DNA of 64,000 nt from Ga0077527 sp964533495 (GCA_964533495.1 CAZHJU010000013.1:8810-72809); one strand, 5' to 3'. Positions 25,501-33,512 are shown, counted from the first letter of the stretch. A program made the numbers and translations. The notes: generated by a model not told the origin, from the sequence alone.

Positions 25501-26526
25501 ATGTCCACCAACAATCTCGCCGCCATCGCCCAGGCGATGGTCGCCCCCGGCAAGGGCATTCTTGCCGCCGATGAAAGCACCGGCACCATCGGCAAGCGTT
25601 TCGATGGCATCCAGGTCGAAAACATCGAAGAGAACCGTCGCGCCTACCGCGACATGCTGTTCGCGACCAAGGGCCTCGGCGACCACATCAGCGGCGTGAT
25701 CCTCTACGACGAGACCCTGCGCCAGAAAGCCGCCGACGGCACGCCCTTCGTCGACGTGCTGAACAGGGCCGGCGTGCTGCCGGGCATCAAGGTCGACGCC
25801 GGCGCCAAGCCGCTGGCGTTCTGCCCGGGCGAAACCGTCACCGAGGGCCTCGACAACCTGCCCAGGCGCTGTGCCGAATACGTCAAGCTCGGCGCCAAAT
25901 TCGCCAAGTGGCGCGCCGTCATCGACATCGGCCGCGACATCCCGACCTCCACCAGCATCGCCGCCAATGCGCACGCGCTGGCGCGTTATGCCGCGATTTG
26001 CCAGGAAGCGGGACTGGTGCCGATCGTCGAGCCCGAAGTGCTGATGGACGGCGATCACGACATCGACCGCTGCGAGGAAGTCACCGAGTGGACGCTGAAT
26101 GCCGTCTACGAGGCGCTGTACCTGCACCGCGTCGTGCTCGAGCATTCGGTGCTCAAGCCGTCGATGGTCATTTCCGGCAAGAAATGCCCGAAACAGGCGC
26201 CGGTCGACGAGGTTGCCGCGCGCACCGTGCGCACGCTGAAACGCACCGTGCCGGCGGCCGTCGCCGGCATCGTGTTCCTGTCCGGCGGCCAGAGCGACGA
26301 AGTGGCCACGGCGCACCTCAATTCGATGAACGTCCAGTTCAAGGGCAATCTGCCCTGGCCGCTGTCCTTCTCCTATGGCCGCGCCCTGCAGCAGCCGTCG
26401 CTGAAGGCCTGGAAAGGCCAGGCGGCGAACGTGCCGGCGGCGCAGGCGGCGCTGGCGCATCGCTCGAAAATGAACGGTCTGGCCGCTCTGGGACGTTATT
26501 CAGCTGATCTCGAGCACAAGGGCTGA
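25501..26526 (+). CDS. Fructose-bisphosphate aldolase, class I
   Basis: 341 residues of the Schiff-base (class I, eukaryotic-type) aldolase family, not the zinc-dependent class II enzyme. ILAADESTGTIGKRF carries the family Asp (D24), GIKVD has K97, AKWRAV has K136, VEPE has E177, and the Schiff-base lysine is K219 in VLKPSMVISG. VFLSGGQSDEVAT is conserved. It closes the tkt-gap-pgk-pyk-fba run, where many betaproteobacteria carry a class II enzyme instead. TAAAAT at about 25447 may be a -10 element. Confidence 0.96.
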   Translation: MSTNNLAAIAQAMVAPGKGILAADESTGTIGKRFDGIQVENIEENRRAYRDMLFATKGLGDHISGVILYDETLRQKAADGTPFVDVLNRAGVLPGIKVDAGAKPLAFCPGETVTEGLDNLPRRCAEYVKLGAKFAKWRAVIDIGRDIPTSTSIAANAHALARYAAICQEAGLVPIVEPEVLMDGDHDIDRCEEVTEWTLNAVYEALYLHRVVLEHSVLKPSMVISGKKCPKQAPVDEVAARTVRTLKRTVPAAVAGIVFLSGGQSDEVATAHLNSMNVQFKGNLPWPLSFSYGRALQQPSLKAWKGQAANVPAAQAALAHRSKMNGLAALGRYSADLEHKG

Positions 26527-26573
26527 TTTATAAAAATTTTAATAAAATCAATAACTTATAAATCATAAATTAG
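26527..26573. repeat. AT-rich intergenic repeat, copy 2 (IHF consensus 26546-26558)
   Basis: About 45 bases of almost pure A/T follow the aldolase stop. AATCAATAACTTA at 26546-26558 matches the IHF consensus WATCAANNNNTTR exactly. The surrounding sequence is similar to the copies at 7612, 29721, 41712 and 46798. Confidence 0.6.
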
Positions 26574-26586
26574 CGCTTGCCCTCAA

Positions 26587-27669
26587 ATGCGGCTGCCGGT
26601 TTCGATCATCACCGGATTTCTCGGCAGCGGCAAAACGACGCTGCTCAACCGGCTGTTGCAGGATCCCGCGATGGCTGGTGCCGCGGTGATCATCAACGAG
26701 TTCGGCGAGATCGGACTCGATCACCTGCTGATCGCCACGCCCAACGAAAACACCGTGCTGCTGGCCAGCGGCTGCATCTGCTGCACGGTGCGCGGCGACC
26801 TGGTCAACACGCTGCGCAACCTCGACAAACAGCGCCGCCAGGGCGACCTGCCGCCCTTCGACCGCGTGCTGATCGAAACCACCGGGCTGGCCGATCCGGT
26901 GCCGATCGTGCAGACGGTGGTCGTCGACGAGAAACTCGCGCCACAGTACGCGCTGGACAGCGTGATCACGCTGGTCGATGCCGTCAACGGCGCGGCCCAG
27001 CTCGACCGGCAGCCTGAATCGCGCAAACAGGCGGCCGTGGCCGACCGGCTGTTGATCACCAAGACCGACATCGCCGTCCCCGCGGATGTCGCCATGCTGC
27101 AGGAACGGCTCGCCACGCTGAATCCCGCGGCCGAAGTGACCATTGCCAGCCACGGCGCAGTCGCGCCTGCGCTGCTGTTCGGCGCCGCGATCGCGCCGGA
27201 GTCGCGCCGGGCCGAAGTGGCGCGCTGGCTGCGCGAGGATCATTACCGCCGTGTCGAAAGCCGGCAGCACGGCCTGGCACCGGGCGCGCACGATGCCGGC
27301 ATCCGCTCCTACAGCCTGATGCTGGATGTGCCGGTCACCCGCGCCGGGCTGACGGCCTGGCTGACCGCGCTGGCGTCCCTGCGCGGCGCCGAACTGCTGC
27401 GGGTGAAAGGACTACTCAACGTCGAAGGCGAACCGGTCGCGGTGCATGCGGTGCAGACGCTGATCCACGAACCGGTGATCCTGGAACGCTGGCCCGATGA
27501 CGAGCGCCGCTCGCGGCTGGTGTTCATCACCCGCGACATGACGCGCGAGGCCGTCGAAAGCACGCTGGGCGTGCTGGGCTGGCAATCGCAGGCGCCGGCC
27601 ACCGCGGTTCCGAAGCCCGATCCCCAGGCCTACGCGCGGTTTCTCGCGTCGATGACCAAAATGCATTGA
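26587..27669 (+). CDS. COG0523-family GTPase (CobW/ZigA-like putative metal chaperone)
   Basis: 360 residues. The GTPase P-loop is ITGFLGSGKTTLLNRLL, the family metal-binding motif CxCC is C63-I-C65-C66 (SGCICCTVRG), and the base-specificity motif is in LLITKTDIA. The C-terminal CobW_C domain runs from about 250, ending near residue 345. The family delivers Zn, Co or Fe to target proteins. No Zur box or metal enzyme was seen beside it, so the metal is unknown. It starts 60 bases after the aldolase, past an AT-rich repeat. Confidence 0.9.
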   Translation: MRLPVSIITGFLGSGKTTLLNRLLQDPAMAGAAVIINEFGEIGLDHLLIATPNENTVLLASGCICCTVRGDLVNTLRNLDKQRRQGDLPPFDRVLIETTGLADPVPIVQTVVVDEKLAPQYALDSVITLVDAVNGAAQLDRQPESRKQAAVADRLLITKTDIAVPADVAMLQERLATLNPAAEVTIASHGAVAPALLFGAAIAPESRRAEVARWLREDHYRRVESRQHGLAPGAHDAGIRSYSLMLDVPVTRAGLTAWLTALASLRGAELLRVKGLLNVEGEPVAVHAVQTLIHEPVILERWPDDERRSRLVFITRDMTREAVESTLGVLGWQSQAPATAVPKPDPQAYARFLASMTKMH

Positions 27670-27726
27670 TCAAACCGGTCTTTGTCTTGACAAGGGCAGG
27701 GTGATTATTTAGCTTCCAAGCTTCGT

Positions 27727-27776
27727 TGCAAACGCTTGCATTCTGCAAATTTTGCAGTCTTGGCAATGCAATTGCA
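27727..27776. promoter_or_regulatory. Cluster of three TGCAA-type inverted repeats upstream of the amidohydrolase
   Basis: Three palindromes share TGCAA/TTGCA half-sites: TGCAAACGCTTGCA (27727-27740), CTGCAAATTTTGCAG (27743-27757) and TGCAATTGCA (27767-27776). A -35-like TTGACA lies at 27687-27692. The array sits just before the ribosome-binding site and looks like an operator. No cognate regulator gene is in the window. Confidence 0.5.
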
Positions 27777-27805
27777 GCTCATCGCAACACGGAGGAGTTT
27801 CCCTG

Positions 27806-29155
27806 ATGTTCGAATTCAAACCCCCGGAAGCCAGGGGCGCAGTCAAGGTTCTCAAGGGCGGCCTGCTGATCGACGGCAACGGCGGCAAGCCGGTCAAGAA
27901 TCCGGTCATCGTGCTCGAAGGCCGGCGCATCAAGCAGGTCGGTGTCAAGGGCAAGGTCAAGATTCCGGCGAAAGCGGAAATCATCGACTGCGGCACGGCG
28001 ACGCTGATGCCGGGACTGATGGACATCCATCTGCACACGATGATGTTCAACTGCCTGACCTTCCACAACTACCGCGTCGCGCAGTGGGAAATCACCCCCG
28101 AGCTGCAGCAGATGTACGGCCTGTTCCACGCCCAGCTCTGCTTCGACATGGGCTTCACCACGCTGCGCGACCTCGGCCTCAATTCCGGCCGCGGCCTGCT
28201 CACCGCGCACCTGTGCGCGATCCGCGATTCGATCAACGCCGGCGTCATTGAAGGCCCGCGCATGCTGATCGGCGGCTTCACGACCATCACCGGCTCGCAC
28301 CTCGACCTGATCCAGCCGCGCGCGGCGCAGCGCTATGGCTTCCAGACCGCCGACGGCCCGTGGGAACTGCGCAAGCTGGCGCGCACCAACCTGCTGGCGG
28401 GCTGTGACATCGTGAAGACCTGCGCCACCGGCGGCGGCGGCACCGACAAGGAAGAGCCGGACATCCGCAACATGACGCAGGAGGAAATCAACGCCATCGT
28501 TGACGAGGCGCACGCCTTCCACAAGATCGCCGCGGTGCACTGCTTCACGCCCAACGGCCAGCGCATGGCGCTCGAGGCCGGCGCCGACACCATCGAGCAC
28601 ATGGTGTTCCACGAGGAAGAAACCATCGACATGATCGCCGAGTCCGGCACCTGGATGACGCCGACGCTGCTCCACCGCACCGACCACGCGATCGAGACGC
28701 GCAAGGACCAGGGCACCTCGCAGTTCGTGCTGAACAAGATGAAGGCGCTGCAGCCGTACTGCTACGAAACCTTCCAGAAAATGCACAAGGCCGGCGTCAA
28801 CATCGCGCTCGGCACCGACATGGGTTTCGATCCCGAAATGGGCACCAACGCCCGCGAGATGGAGGTCTACGTCAAGCTCGGCATGACCAACATGGAAGCC
28901 ATCCTGACCGCGACGCGCAACGCGGCGCGCGCGATCAAGATGGACCGCGAGCTGGGCACCGTCGAGGCCGGCAAGCTGGCCGACATCATCGCCGTCAAGG
29001 GCGATCCGTCGAAGGACATCCGCGTATTCCAGGAAAAGAAAAACATCCAGATCGTGATGAAGGAAGGCCGCGTCTACGCCGACCGCCGTCCCGGACAGAA
29101 CAAGAGCGTGGTCAGCGTCACGCCGCGCGACTGGAAGAAGATCGATTACCTGTAA
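27806..29155 (+). CDS. Metal-dependent amidohydrolase family protein
   Basis: 449-residue amidohydrolase-superfamily enzyme of the imidazolonepropionase/prolidase-like branch. The first metal motif is MDIHLHTM (H75, H77). Further candidate ligands lie in DIVKTCATGG, IAAVHCFTP and TIEHMVFHEEE, and LGTDMGFDPE carries the conserved Asp. A composite beta domain is formed by both ends (KVLKGGLLIDGNG ... KLADIIAVKGDP). The start follows GGAGGAG by 8 bases. The substrate is unknown. It is followed by a cupin gene 42 bases later, and both belong to an accessory catabolic region. Confidence 0.9.
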   Translation: MFEFKPPEARGAVKVLKGGLLIDGNGGKPVKNPVIVLEGRRIKQVGVKGKVKIPAKAEIIDCGTATLMPGLMDIHLHTMMFNCLTFHNYRVAQWEITPELQQMYGLFHAQLCFDMGFTTLRDLGLNSGRGLLTAHLCAIRDSINAGVIEGPRMLIGGFTTITGSHLDLIQPRAAQRYGFQTADGPWELRKLARTNLLAGCDIVKTCATGGGGTDKEEPDIRNMTQEEINAIVDEAHAFHKIAAVHCFTPNGQRMALEAGADTIEHMVFHEEETIDMIAESGTWMTPTLLHRTDHAIETRKDQGTSQFVLNKMKALQPYCYETFQKMHKAGVNIALGTDMGFDPEMGTNAREMEVYVKLGMTNMEAILTATRNAARAIKMDRELGTVEAGKLADIIAVKGDPSKDIRVFQEKKNIQIVMKEGRVYADRRPGQNKSVVSVTPRDWKKIDYL

Positions 29156-29197
29156 TCCGCATTGCGGCGACAACCGAACAACCGGAGGAGGTTGAGC

Positions 29198-29722
29198 ATG
29201 GCAGCAGCAAAAAGGAAGGCGGCAAAAAAAGCAGCAGGCAAAACCAAGACCGAAGGCGCGGTCCGCGCCGGAAACGGCCAGTACCACTTCCGCATGGCGA
29301 AGCTGAAGAAGGTGCCCGCGGGCACCGGCTATTCGACTTCGCACGGCGGGGTCGTCGAGGGTACCCGCATCCTCGTCGGCTACATCCACAAGCCGCGCGG
29401 CACGGGTTCACGCATGCACTCGCACAAGAACGAGCAGCTGAACTACGTGCTGCGCGGCACGCTGGTGGGATCGGTCAACGGCAAGCGTGTCAAAGCACCT
29501 GCCGGCACCCTGGTCTACATCCCGGCCAATGCCCCGCACAACCTGGTGGCTTCGACCAAGGACGAAGACGTCATTTTTCTCGCGATCAAGGACCTGTCGC
29601 AGGGCATCATCGGCATGGCGGTGGATGGCACGATGACGGGGCCGCATTACGAGAAAGGTTTCGGCCCCGCGGCAAAGGCGGCGAAAAAGAAGGCCGCCCG
29701 GCGCAGTGCCGCACGCCAATAA
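29198..29722 (+). CDS. Cupin-domain protein with basic Lys/Ala-rich tails
   Basis: 174 residues. A single cupin_2 barrel (about 35-150) has the metal motif MHSHKNEQLNYVLRG and the second motif IPANAPHNLVA. It is flanked by an N-terminal AAAKRKAAKKAAGKTK tail and a C-terminal AAKAAKKKAARRSAARQ tail resembling histone H1-like peptides. The ATG at 29198 follows GGAGGAGG. Small cupins often bind a metal and a small acid or act as sensors or isomerases. The tails suggest nucleic-acid or polyanion contact (inference). Confidence 0.85.
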   Translation: MAAAKRKAAKKAAGKTKTEGAVRAGNGQYHFRMAKLKKVPAGTGYSTSHGGVVEGTRILVGYIHKPRGTGSRMHSHKNEQLNYVLRGTLVGSVNGKRVKAPAGTLVYIPANAPHNLVASTKDEDVIFLAIKDLSQGIIGMAVDGTMTGPHYEKGFGPAAKAAKKKAARRSAARQ

Positions 29723-29753
29723 AATAATCAATAAAAACAAATAGTTATAAATC
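29721..29753. repeat. AT-rich intergenic repeat, copy 3 (IHF-like core 29735-29747)
   Basis: AAACAAATAGTTA at 29735-29747 differs at one position from the IHF consensus. The element starts at the cupin stop codon and is nearly free of G and C in a GC-rich genome. Confidence 0.55.
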
Positions 29754-29784
29754 CTCTGCGGCATCTTCTGCGGAGAAAGAGAAA

Positions 29785-30037
29785 ATGCTGCGCGGCGAGC
29801 AGTGCCGCACAGTGCAGGAAACGCTGCCGCTGCAACTGGAAGCCGGCGGGTTTTTGGGCGTGAAGCGTTTCGTGTCGGTGTCGAACGTGCGCATGACGGG
29901 CGGCATCGAAGTCATGGGCGGCGCCGGCAAGTCCTTTTTCCAAAGTGCTGGCCGGCGAACCCCGCAGCGGGAACATCGTGCGTGCCGATCCCGGTAGAAA
30001 AACACTGACCCTGCTTCGCCGCGACAATCCGGAGTAA
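29785..30037 (+). pseudogene. Frameshifted small gene, unknown function
   Basis: An ATG at 29785, preceded by GGAGAAAGAG, opens a frame of unrecognised sequence (MLRGEQCRTVQETLPLQLEA ... GGIEVMGGAGKSFF). At the TTTTT run (about 29934-29940) the sensible reading moves by one base. The new frame continues SKVLAGEPRSGNIVRADPG and stops at TAA 30035-30037. Removing one T would give an 83-residue protein. The 373-base stretch 29723-30095 otherwise holds only the AT-rich repeat. It may be a true pseudogene, a sequencing error, or no gene at all. Confidence 0.45.
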
Positions 30038-30095
30038 GCTGCTGCAGGCACTGGTTGCCGCCAGTTCCAACCCTGTTCATCCGGAGGAGAGACCG

Positions 30096-31064
30096 ATGAA
30101 GCTGCTGACGCACCTGCTGGCCGCCGTTTTCGCCGTTTCTGCCCTTGTCGCGCACGCTGCCGCGCCGTACCCGACCAAACCGATCCGCATCATCGTCGCC
30201 TACACGCCGGCCGGCACCACCGACATTCTCGCCCGCCTCGTCGGCCAGAGGATGAGTGAAACCTGGGGCCAGCCGGTGATCGTCGACAACCGCGCCGGCG
30301 CCGCCGGCAACATCGGCACCGAGGTCGCGGCGCGCGCGACCGCCGACGGGCACACGCTGATCATGGGCACCGCCGGCACCCACGGCATCAATATCAGCCT
30401 CTACCGCAAGCTCGGCTGGCATCCGGTCAAGGACTTCGCGCCGGTGAGCCTGGTCGCGATGGTGCCCAACATCATGGTGGTCAACAACAGCCTGCCGGTG
30501 AAAAACGTCAGGGAGTTCGTCGCCCACGTGAAGGCCAATCCCGGCAAGCTGTCCTACGGCTCGCCCGGCAACGGCAGCACCGCGCACCTGTCGATGGAAT
30601 TGTTCAAGAGCATGACCGGCTTGAACATCGTGCACATCCCGTACAAGGGCAGCGCCGGCGTGCTCGCCGACGTGATGGGCGGGCAGATCGCGGTTACCAT
30701 CGACAACATGCCGCCGTACATCCCGCAGGTGAAGGCCGGCAAGATCCGCGCGCTGGCGGTGAGCACGACGAAACGTTCCTCGGCCATGCCCGACCTGTCG
30801 TCGATCGCCGAAGCCGGCGTGCCCGGCTACGACTCCGGTGCCTGGTTCGGTCTGCTGGCGCCGGCCGGCACGCCGCAGGACGTCGTCGCCAAGCTGTCGG
30901 CCGAAACCGCGCGCATCATCAAGCTGCCCGAAGTCAACAAGCGCGTGTCGGAACTCGGCGCCGAGCCGGTGGGTGGCACCCCCGCGGAATTCGCGGCGCT
31001 GATCCAGTCGGAGATCGCGAAATGGGCCAAGGTCATCAAGGACGCCGGCGTCGAACTGCAATAA
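30096..31064 (+). CDS. Bug/TctC-family periplasmic solute-binding protein (1)
   Basis: 322 residues with a cleavable signal peptide (MKLLTHLLAAVFAVSALVAHA). The Bug-family hallmarks are YPTKPIRIIVAYTPAG, TTDILARLVGQ, VDNRAGAAGNIG, and a C-terminal region with GAEPVGGTPAEF. Such proteins bind carboxylates or other small organics for TctAB-type transport or sensing. No TctA or TctB gene is nearby. It precedes an acyl-CoA dehydrogenase and follows the amidohydrolase-cupin pair. Confidence 0.93.
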   Translation: MKLLTHLLAAVFAVSALVAHAAAPYPTKPIRIIVAYTPAGTTDILARLVGQRMSETWGQPVIVDNRAGAAGNIGTEVAARATADGHTLIMGTAGTHGINISLYRKLGWHPVKDFAPVSLVAMVPNIMVVNNSLPVKNVREFVAHVKANPGKLSYGSPGNGSTAHLSMELFKSMTGLNIVHIPYKGSAGVLADVMGGQIAVTIDNMPPYIPQVKAGKIRALAVSTTKRSSAMPDLSSIAEAGVPGYDSGAWFGLLAPAGTPQDVVAKLSAETARIIKLPEVNKRVSELGAEPVGGTPAEFAALIQSEIAKWAKVIKDAGVELQ

Positions 31065-31078
31065 AAAAACACTCATTA

Positions 31079-31138
31079 ACAGGATGGGCAAGATTGAGAG
31101 CGGAATACATGAATCCCGGCTTGTCCTGCCCATCCTGT
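31079..31138. repeat. Dispersed palindromic repeat (ACAGGATGGGCA type)
   Basis: ACAGGATGGGCA (31079-31090) is exactly repeated in inverted form as TGCCCATCCTGT (31127-31138) around a 36-base spacer. This type of element is seen in intergenic regions of many proteobacteria. It fills most of the gap between the Bug protein and the acyl-CoA dehydrogenase. Confidence 0.7.
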
Positions 31139-31149
31139 AGATTAAAAGA

Positions 31150-32298
31150 ATGATCCGCGACCCCGAATCCTTCACCCTCCTCCTCGATACCCTGCAGCGC
31201 TTCGTCCGCGACAAGCTGATCCCGCGCGAAGCCGAGGTCACCGAAACCGACGAAATTCCCGCCGACATCCTCGGCGCGATGCGCGAGCTGGGCCTGTTCG
31301 GGCTGACGATCCCGGAGGAATATGGCGGGCTTGGCCTCACCACCGAGGAAGAAGTGCTGACCTCGATGGCCGTGTGTTACGCCTCGCCGGTGTTCCGCTC
31401 GCGCTTCGGCACCAACACCGGCATCGGCTCGCAGGGCATCGTCATCGACGGCACGCCGGAGCAGAAAAAGAAATACCTGCCGCGTCTGGCTTCCGGCGAG
31501 ATCACCGGTTCCTTCGCGCTGACCGAGCCCGAAGCCGGATCGGATGCCGGCTCGCTGCGCACGATGGCGAAACGCGACGGCGACCACTACGTCATCGACG
31601 GTTCCAAGCGCTACATCACCAACGCGCCCGAGGCCGACATCTTCACGGTGATGGCGCGCACGGATCCGGCGTCCAAGGATGCGAAAGGCGTGTCGGCCTT
31701 CATCGTCGAGCGCAACACGCCGGGACTCAGCGTCGGGCCGTACGACCGCAAGATGGGCCAGCGCGGCTCGCATACGGCCGACGTGATTTTCGACAATGTG
31801 CGGGTGCCGGCCGGCAGCATCATCGGCGGCCAGGAAGGCCAGGGCTTCAAGACCGCGATGAAAGTCCTCGACAAGGCACGGCTCAACATCGCCGCGGTCT
31901 GCACCGGTGCCGCCGAACGCCTGCTGGATGAAGCACTGAATTACGCCAAAGATCGTCAGCAGTTCGGCAAACCGATCGCCGAGTTCCAGCTGGTGCAGGC
32001 CATGCTGGCCGATTCAAAAGCGGAAATTTATGCCGCGCGCAGCATGGTGCTGGAAGCCGCGCGCAAGAAGGATGACGGAATCAACATCACGCTGGAAGCG
32101 TCGTGCGCAAAACTGTTCGCTGCGGAAATGGTTGGTCGTGTTGCCGACCGTGCGGTGCAGATTCACGGTGGCGCGGGTTACATGCAGGCCTCGGCGGTGG
32201 AGCGGCTGTATCGCGATGTGCGGCTGTTTCGGCTGTATGAAGGCACCAGCCAGATACAACAGTTGGTGATTGCGCGGCATCTACTCAAAGGTATTTGA
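31150..32298 (+). CDS. Acyl-CoA dehydrogenase
   Basis: 382-residue FAD enzyme that introduces the alpha-beta double bond in an acyl-CoA. The N-terminal helical domain, middle beta domain (GSFALTEPEAGSDAGSLRT; RYITNAPEADIF) and C-terminal helical domain are complete. The catalytic base Glu is in RLYEGTSQIQQLVIAR at the usual C-terminal place, and QIHGGAGYM is conserved. Substrate length cannot be read. It sits in the catabolic region before the integron-like insertion. Confidence 0.94.
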   Translation: MIRDPESFTLLLDTLQRFVRDKLIPREAEVTETDEIPADILGAMRELGLFGLTIPEEYGGLGLTTEEEVLTSMAVCYASPVFRSRFGTNTGIGSQGIVIDGTPEQKKKYLPRLASGEITGSFALTEPEAGSDAGSLRTMAKRDGDHYVIDGSKRYITNAPEADIFTVMARTDPASKDAKGVSAFIVERNTPGLSVGPYDRKMGQRGSHTADVIFDNVRVPAGSIIGGQEGQGFKTAMKVLDKARLNIAAVCTGAAERLLDEALNYAKDRQQFGKPIAEFQLVQAMLADSKAEIYAARSMVLEAARKKDDGINITLEASCAKLFAAEMVGRVADRAVQIHGGAGYMQASAVERLYRDVRLFRLYEGTSQIQQLVIARHLLKGI

Positions 32299-32329
32299 GA
32301 GCCGCCTGATACGAAAAAATCATTTTAAA

Positions 32330-32359
32330 ACAATGGGTTATAATACAATGAGTTATAAT
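32330..32359. repeat. 15-bp tandem repeat with -10-like ends
   Basis: ACAATGGGTTATAAT (32330-32344) is followed immediately by ACAATGAGTTATAAT (32345-32359), with one difference. Both copies end in TATAAT. The 268-base gap (32299-32566) is AT-rich and otherwise shows only the cassette boundary near 32546. Confidence 0.5.
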
Positions 32360-32566
32360 ACTTTGCTTGAAAATCAAAGACTTGCACAAATTTCTGCCGG
32401 GTTTGCCGATCCGGTTAATAGGCTGCCCGAATGACTTTCAGATGGCGCAATCTTTTGAATGCAATGAATAATTCCTAGAGCGGAAGTACGGGATTGCCAG
32501 GAAACGGCGGCAGGTTATCCGACAAAACGGTCGCGCTAAATTAAAGTTGGGCGTCATAAACACACC

Positions 32567-33436
32567 ATGCCACTGTCGGCGCTTGCGCTCGTAATTCTCG
32601 GCGCGCTCATTCACGCCACTTGGAATGTTCTCGCGAAGAGGGCTTCAGGTGGAGCTCCATTCGTGTGGCTCTACGGATTGGTCAGCGTAGTTGCGACGAG
32701 TCCACTCTGCATCTTCGCGTGGCATCGGCAAGTTCAACCCCTGAGTTTAGAGGCGTGGCTCGCGATAATTTGCAGCGGAGCATTACATCTTCTTTACTCG
32801 CTTGTCCTTCAGAAGGGCTATCAAGCAAGCGACTTTTCGATCGTGTATCCAGTGGCAAGGGGCACTGGGCCGTTTATATCCGTGTTAGCAGCTGTTGTCC
32901 TGCTCAATGAAATGCCTAGTGCTTTTGGTTGGGTTGGGATAGTGGTCATCATTTTCGGCATTCTGCTGATTTCTGAATTACCTAGAGCTGCGACGACCCG
33001 CGCTTCTCAGGTGACTGTAGGTCTTGGCTGGGGTGTTCTGACGGGAGCTTGCATTGCCGGATATACCGTTGTCGATGGTTGGGCTATACGGGGACTAGGG
33101 CTTGACCCGATGCTCTACTACACGCTTGGTTTATTGTTTCGCACAATCATCCTAGCGCCGCAGGCATTACGATCGACCGACCAACTCGCATTGCAGTGGG
33201 CCAAAAACGCCCGATATATAGTAGGGGTGGGATTGCTCGCTCCCATCGCCTATACCCTCATTCTTTATGCCTTGACGCAAGCCCCACTCATCTATGTCGC
33301 ACCTGCGCGCGAAGTCTCTATGTTGCTCGGTGTGATCATTGGGGCCATGCTGCTTAATGAGCCATTCACCAGATGGCGCTTGCTGGGCGCAGCTTTTATG
33401 GTTTTTGGCGTTGCAATGCTCTCCATGGCTAAATGA
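32567..33436 (+). CDS. EamA/DMT-family membrane transporter
   Basis: 289 residues with about ten hydrophobic segments in two repeats, as in the drug/metabolite transporter superfamily. Examples are LSALALVILGALIHATWNVL at the start of repeat 1 and GLGWGVLTGACIAGYTVVDG at the start of repeat 2. VYPVARGTGPFISVLAA is typical of EamA proteins. The likely role is export of an amino acid or metabolite; the substrate is unknown. Base composition and codons (many A/T-ending) differ from the flanking genes, and the gene lies within the cassette described for 32547-33512, pointing to transfer. Confidence 0.88.
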   Translation: MPLSALALVILGALIHATWNVLAKRASGGAPFVWLYGLVSVVATSPLCIFAWHRQVQPLSLEAWLAIICSGALHLLYSLVLQKGYQASDFSIVYPVARGTGPFISVLAAVVLLNEMPSAFGWVGIVVIIFGILLISELPRAATTRASQVTVGLGWGVLTGACIAGYTVVDGWAIRGLGLDPMLYYTLGLLFRTIILAPQALRSTDQLALQWAKNARYIVGVGLLAPIAYTLILYALTQAPLIYVAPAREVSMLLGVIIGAMLLNEPFTRWRLLGAAFMVFGVAMLSMAK

Positions 33437-33437
33437 C

Positions 33438-33512
33438 GCCCAACCACGCGCTGCAGCCGACAGTCACCAGCGTGCTTCGCCCGCCGGAGCGAGCGTTGTT
33501 TAGCATTTGGGC
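33438..33512 (+). repeat. attC-like recombination site
   Basis: R''-like GCCCAAC (33438-33444) and R'-like TTTGGGC (33506-33512) are complementary over six bases. The interior has CACGCGCTGCAGCCGACAG and a GCTTCGCCCGCCGGAGCGAGC segment capable of folding. R' departs from GTTRRRY at its first base. Confidence 0.55.

Larger units (their letters stand above)
32547..33512 (+). mobile_element. Putative solitary integron gene cassette (EamA transporter + attC-like site)
   Basis: A low-GC gene is framed by integron-type core sites. GTTGGGC (32546-32552) lies 14 bases before the ATG, matching GTTRRRY. GCCCAAC (33438-33444) lies 2 bases past the stop, matching RYYYAAC. From there a 75-base imperfect palindrome runs to TTTGGGC (33506-33512) and contains ACCACGCGCTGCAGCCGACA, a segment typical of attC sites. 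Cassettes are a TTRRRY start, one gene, then attC, which fits. No integrase gene is in the window and the right core site is degenerate, so this may be an isolated or decayed cassette. Confidence 0.6.

Noticed and set aside
29728..30051. A 107-codon minus-strand frame in the cupin-Bug gap
   Set aside because: It is antisense to the small frame with a ribosome-binding site, has a His/Arg-rich shadow composition, and shows no family motif.
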